Positions 5,383 through 7,199 of a stretch of DNA of 7,199 bases are shown here, in pieces. Origin of the DNA: an uncultured beta proteobacterium (GTDB taxonomy: Bacteria; Pseudomonadota; Gammaproteobacteria; Burkholderiales; Burkholderiaceae_C). Location: NCBI GenBank assembly GCA_903840825.1, contig CAIMHL010000413.1, positions 1-7,199 on the forward strand. Reading direction: 5' to 3'. The notes beneath the pieces were generated by a model. The model was not told where the DNA came from. It saw nothing but the letters and a program-made list of their open reading frames with translations, and did no database searches. The translations under genes and the position numbers were made by a program. Every line of letters starts with the position of its first letter. Position 1 is the first letter of the stretch.

Positions 5383-6530
5383 CTAAATAACGGCGCTTTG
5401 TTGGGCCATCAACGGGTCGTTTCGGCGTCCAAGGAACCATGTGTTCATTTCGCCTTTGCCTTTAACCGCAATAGAGCCCCGGTTTTCAAGAAGAAACGTG
5501 TCCCCTAAACATAAGCGTGTAGCGTCTGTTATCTGAATTCTCCCTGCCACGCCGTGCGACTCCATACGGCTGGCTGTATTGACTACATCACCCCAAAGAT
5601 CATAGAGAAATTTACGCTTGCCGATGACACCTGCTATCGCCGCACCCGTACTGATACCAATTCGAATATCCAGTTGGTAATGACTTTGCGCATTGAAACG
5701 ATCCATCACCTCCAGCATATCCAGGGCCATGTGTGCGGCTCTTTCGGCATGATTCGGTGCCTGTATAGGCAAGCCCGCTGCCGCCATGTAGGAGTCACCA
5801 ATCGTCTTGATCTTCTCTACGCCGCGATGGTCTGCAATGCTGTCAAAGTGGGTAAATATTTCATTCAGAACCTCAACCAAAATTTCTGTAGAGAAACCCT
5901 CAGAAAATTTTTTAAAGCCCACAATGTCGGCGAATAAAACGGTGACATCCGGAAAACTTTCAACAATGACTTCGGAAGAGTTATCTGCTACTATTTTAGG
6001 CCTCCCTTTCAATCGATCGGCAATGGCCTCAAGGAGTACATTGTGAAGTAGTCGCTCTGATACTTTTTGCTCAGCAAGCACTTTTTTATTGAGCTTTTTC
6101 ATTTCAAAATTCAGCAGTCGCACTTCCAGCAGATTTCGAACCCGTGCCAGCACCTCAGCCAGATCGAATGGTTTACTGATGAAGTCCCGTGCGCCTGCTT
6201 TTAATACGCGCAGCTTTTTGTCGGGTTGCGCTGTGATGACGAGGACAGGAAGATAGCCTTCTGTTTCAATCTCTTTCAAACCAGTCATTACTTGAAATCC
6301 GTCTAGCCCAGGCATCCTGAGGTCGAGAAGGATCAAGTCGTAGTTGTTCGTGCGGTGCAGTTCGCACACCTCGCTGGGTTTTTCGTGGTGGTGATGTTGG
6401 AGTAGCCCGCGCCGTGCAGTAGCCTTTCAAGCAGCAGCACGTTGGCGGCTTGATCGTCAACGATCAGGAGCTTGGCCTCCAATATGTCTGATGGGCTAAT
6501 CACTCGAAATCCTGTAGTTGGTGGACGCAT
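5383..6530 (-). CDS. Response regulator-adenylate cyclase fusion, frameshifted
   Basis: Predicted cytosolic signalling protein: an N-terminal receiver domain followed by a class III nucleotide cyclase making cAMP from ATP. Numbering is for the repaired protein, about 382 residues. The receiver has KLLIVDDQAANVLLLERLL (20-38) with the acidic pair Asp25/Asp26, phospho-acceptor Asp70 (ILLDLRMPG), Thr100 (VITA) and Lys120 (FISKPF). A charged helix (about 140-180) links to the cyclase. There the metal Asp201 (LFADIVGF) and Asp246 (TIGDSYM), and the transition-state Asn318/Arg322 (NTASRME), are intact. Lys242 (KIKTIGD) and Asp311 (LYDLWGD) are adenine-selecting residues, so ATP rather than GTP is predicted. 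The frame breaks at 6376-6383. The ATG at 6530 (AAGG nearby upstream) reads to ITTTKN; the remainder is in another frame. An ORF beginning at the GTG at 6369 would lack the first third of the receiver. The cognate histidine kinase is not in the window. Domain calls certain; integrity uncertain. Confidence 0.9.
6376..6383 (-). other. One-base deletion site in cyclase receiver domain
   Basis: On - the sequence is ACG AAAAACCC AGC GAG. The upstream frame reads T-K-N-P-A-R-C and soon loses receiver character. The downstream frame reads S-E-V-C-E-L-H-R and continues into the phospho-acceptor region. Adding one base (an A or a C) in the A5C3 stretch joins them as TTTKNPSEVCELHR, which is ordinary receiver sequence. 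A homopolymer undercall or a real mutation would look the same here. Confidence 0.85.
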
Positions 6531-6732
6531 TCGCCTTGGCTTTTGGGTAGCCCGGCGGTTTATTTAAAAAGCGCACTATGGCCTTACAAGGCTCGTATAG
6601 GTTGATATGGCGAGAATCAGTTTTGTGATTCTCGCCATTCATAGTGCGTCTGTTTATGGGGTAGCCCCGTTTGACTTGGCTTTAATTTGAAACCCAATAA
6701 ACCCCATGAATTTATTACTTATCAGCCCGTCA
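6531..6732. other. Intergenic region with flanking short repeats
   Basis: This 202-base gap separates the cyclase start from the alkene reductase stop. Besides the branched palindrome it holds two copies of GTTTAT (6558-6563, 6652-6657) and two related GC-rich words, GGGTAGCCCG (6545-6554) and GGGGTAGCCCCG (6658-6669), one on each side of the palindrome. Each GC-rich word can fold on itself around a TAG loop. I see no convincing coding sequence. Any promoter for the cyclase should lie here, but none is clear. Confidence 0.4.
6566..6649 (-). terminator. Multi-branched inverted-repeat element with T tract
   Basis: An outer ten-pair stem joins GCGCACTATG (6571-6580) with CATAGTGCGT (6640-6649), one pair being G-T. 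Inside are a small hairpin GCCT-TACA-AGGC (6581-6592) and a perfect 13-pair hairpin, ATGGCGAGAATCA (6607-6619) with TGATTCTCGCCAT (6626-6638), loop GTTTTG. On the - strand the outer stem is followed directly by TTTTT (6570-6566). It lies 84 bases past the stop of the alkene reductase gene, so an intrinsic terminator for that gene is the simplest reading. The branched shape is richer than a normal terminator; a small structured RNA or a mobile palindromic element are alternatives. Confidence 0.6.
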
Positions 6733-7199
6733 TCACGCGGTTTGAAGGGTGGGGTAGTCGGTGTAGCCTTTGGCGCCTGGGGTGTAAAACGTGGCTTGAT
6801 CGGGCACATTCAGCGCCGCACCGGCCTGAACGCGGGCTGGTAAATCTGGATTGGCTAAAAAGCCCGTGCCAAAAGCCACGGCGTCGAGCTTGTTGTCAAG
6901 AATAGCGGCTGCGGCTTCTTCGCTGCTGTAGCCCATGTTGCCAATCAGAACGCCCTTGTAATGCGCGCGTGCAACCGTCATCACATCGCCCGTTTGTTGC
7001 TGAAAAAAGTCAGCGCGCATCAAGTGCAGGTAGGCTAGGTTGAAGTCATTCAAGCGCTCAGCCAAAAATGCGGTAAGCCCCAGCGGGTCGCTATCGATCA
7101 TGCTGTTGTAACTGTTGAGTGGCGACAAGCGCACACCTACTCGGTCTGAGCCAATGGCAGCACTGACGGCTGTTAACACTTCAAAAAGAAAACGGGCGC
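6733..7199 (-). CDS. Alkene reductase (Old Yellow Enzyme family), C-terminal part
   Basis: C-terminal portion, about 155 residues, of a FMN-dependent NAD(P)H ene-reductase of the Old Yellow Enzyme/NemA type, which reduces activated C=C bonds and some nitro compounds. The gene enters from the right edge: the frame is open through 7199 (ARFLFEVLTAVS), and roughly 200 N-terminal residues including the first FMN-binding strands must lie outside. Visible signatures are DRVGVRLSPLN, the barrel strand LAYLHLM, VLIGNMGYSSEEA (phosphate-binding loop), VAFGTGFLANPDLP, and the C-terminal TFYTPGAKGYTDYP. Family members usually have GRPF where this has GTGF, so an Arg that commonly contacts the FMN phosphate is Thr here. 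The stop is TGA at 6735-6733. A GTG at 7179 is not a real start. Family call secure. Confidence 0.92.
   Translation of the reverse strand, partial: ARFLFEVLTAVSAAIGSDRVGVRLSPLNSYNSMIDSDPLGLTAFLAERLNDFNLAYLHLMRADFFQQQTGDVMTVARAHYKGVLIGNMGYSSEEAAAAILDNKLDAVAFGTGFLANPDLPARVQAGAALNVPDQATFYTPGAKGYTDYPTLQTA

Noticed and set aside
5554..5937. 127-codon open frame on + inside the cyclase gene
   Set aside because: Antisense to conserved cyclase catalytic motifs; no features of its own.
6562..6589. Candidate - strand promoter TTGTAA (6589-6584) with TTAAAT (6567-6562) for the cyclase
   Set aside because: Each box matches the consensus at only four of six positions and both lie within the palindrome and its T tract, so chance is likely.
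6571..6649. Integron attC site or tRNA-like gene
   Set aside because: The terminal core sites expected of attC (GTTRRRY/RYYYAAC) are absent, there is no cassette array, and the fold lacks tRNA landmarks.

Overview
The window looks like a chromosomal stretch from a beta-proteobacterium of the Burkholderiales, most likely Comamonadaceae (Rhodoferax/Polaromonas-like). This is inferred from protein character, the moderately high GC of the left genes, and a degenerate intergenic sequence resembling a repeat I recall from that family. No rRNA, tRNA, CRISPR array, insertion sequence or phage gene is visible.

Left block (37-4914, all +): a type II 3-dehydroquinate dehydratase (aroQ-like), an aldo/keto reductase, a small alpha/beta hydrolase, a Tyr_phosphatase_3-type phosphatase, and a tandem-domain ArsA ATPase. 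Gaps are about 20-75 bases, so co-transcription is possible. The functions do not form one obvious pathway. The ArsA gene is broken at a run of seven G inside its first Walker A motif. Adding one G, or one -1 slip, restores a protein of about 588 residues that keeps all three metalloid-binding cysteines.

Right block (4973-7199, all -, convergent with the left block): a small zinc-ribbon protein, a response regulator fused to a class III adenylate cyclase, and the C-terminal part of an Old Yellow Enzyme family alkene reductase that runs off the right edge. The cyclase gene also carries a one-base deletion, in an A5C3 stretch, which separates the start of its receiver domain from the rest. Between the cyclase and the alkene reductase lies a striking multi-branched inverted-repeat structure followed by a T tract on the - strand. 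It is probably the alkene reductase terminator, possibly more.

Two independent one-base losses at homopolymers in otherwise well-conserved genes suggest sequencing or assembly undercalls. Real decay, phase variation or frameshifting of arsA cannot be excluded. I see no clearly new multi-gene system. The items most worth checking are the arsA G7 site, the structured element at 6566-6649, and the orphan setting of an ArsA with intact metal site.
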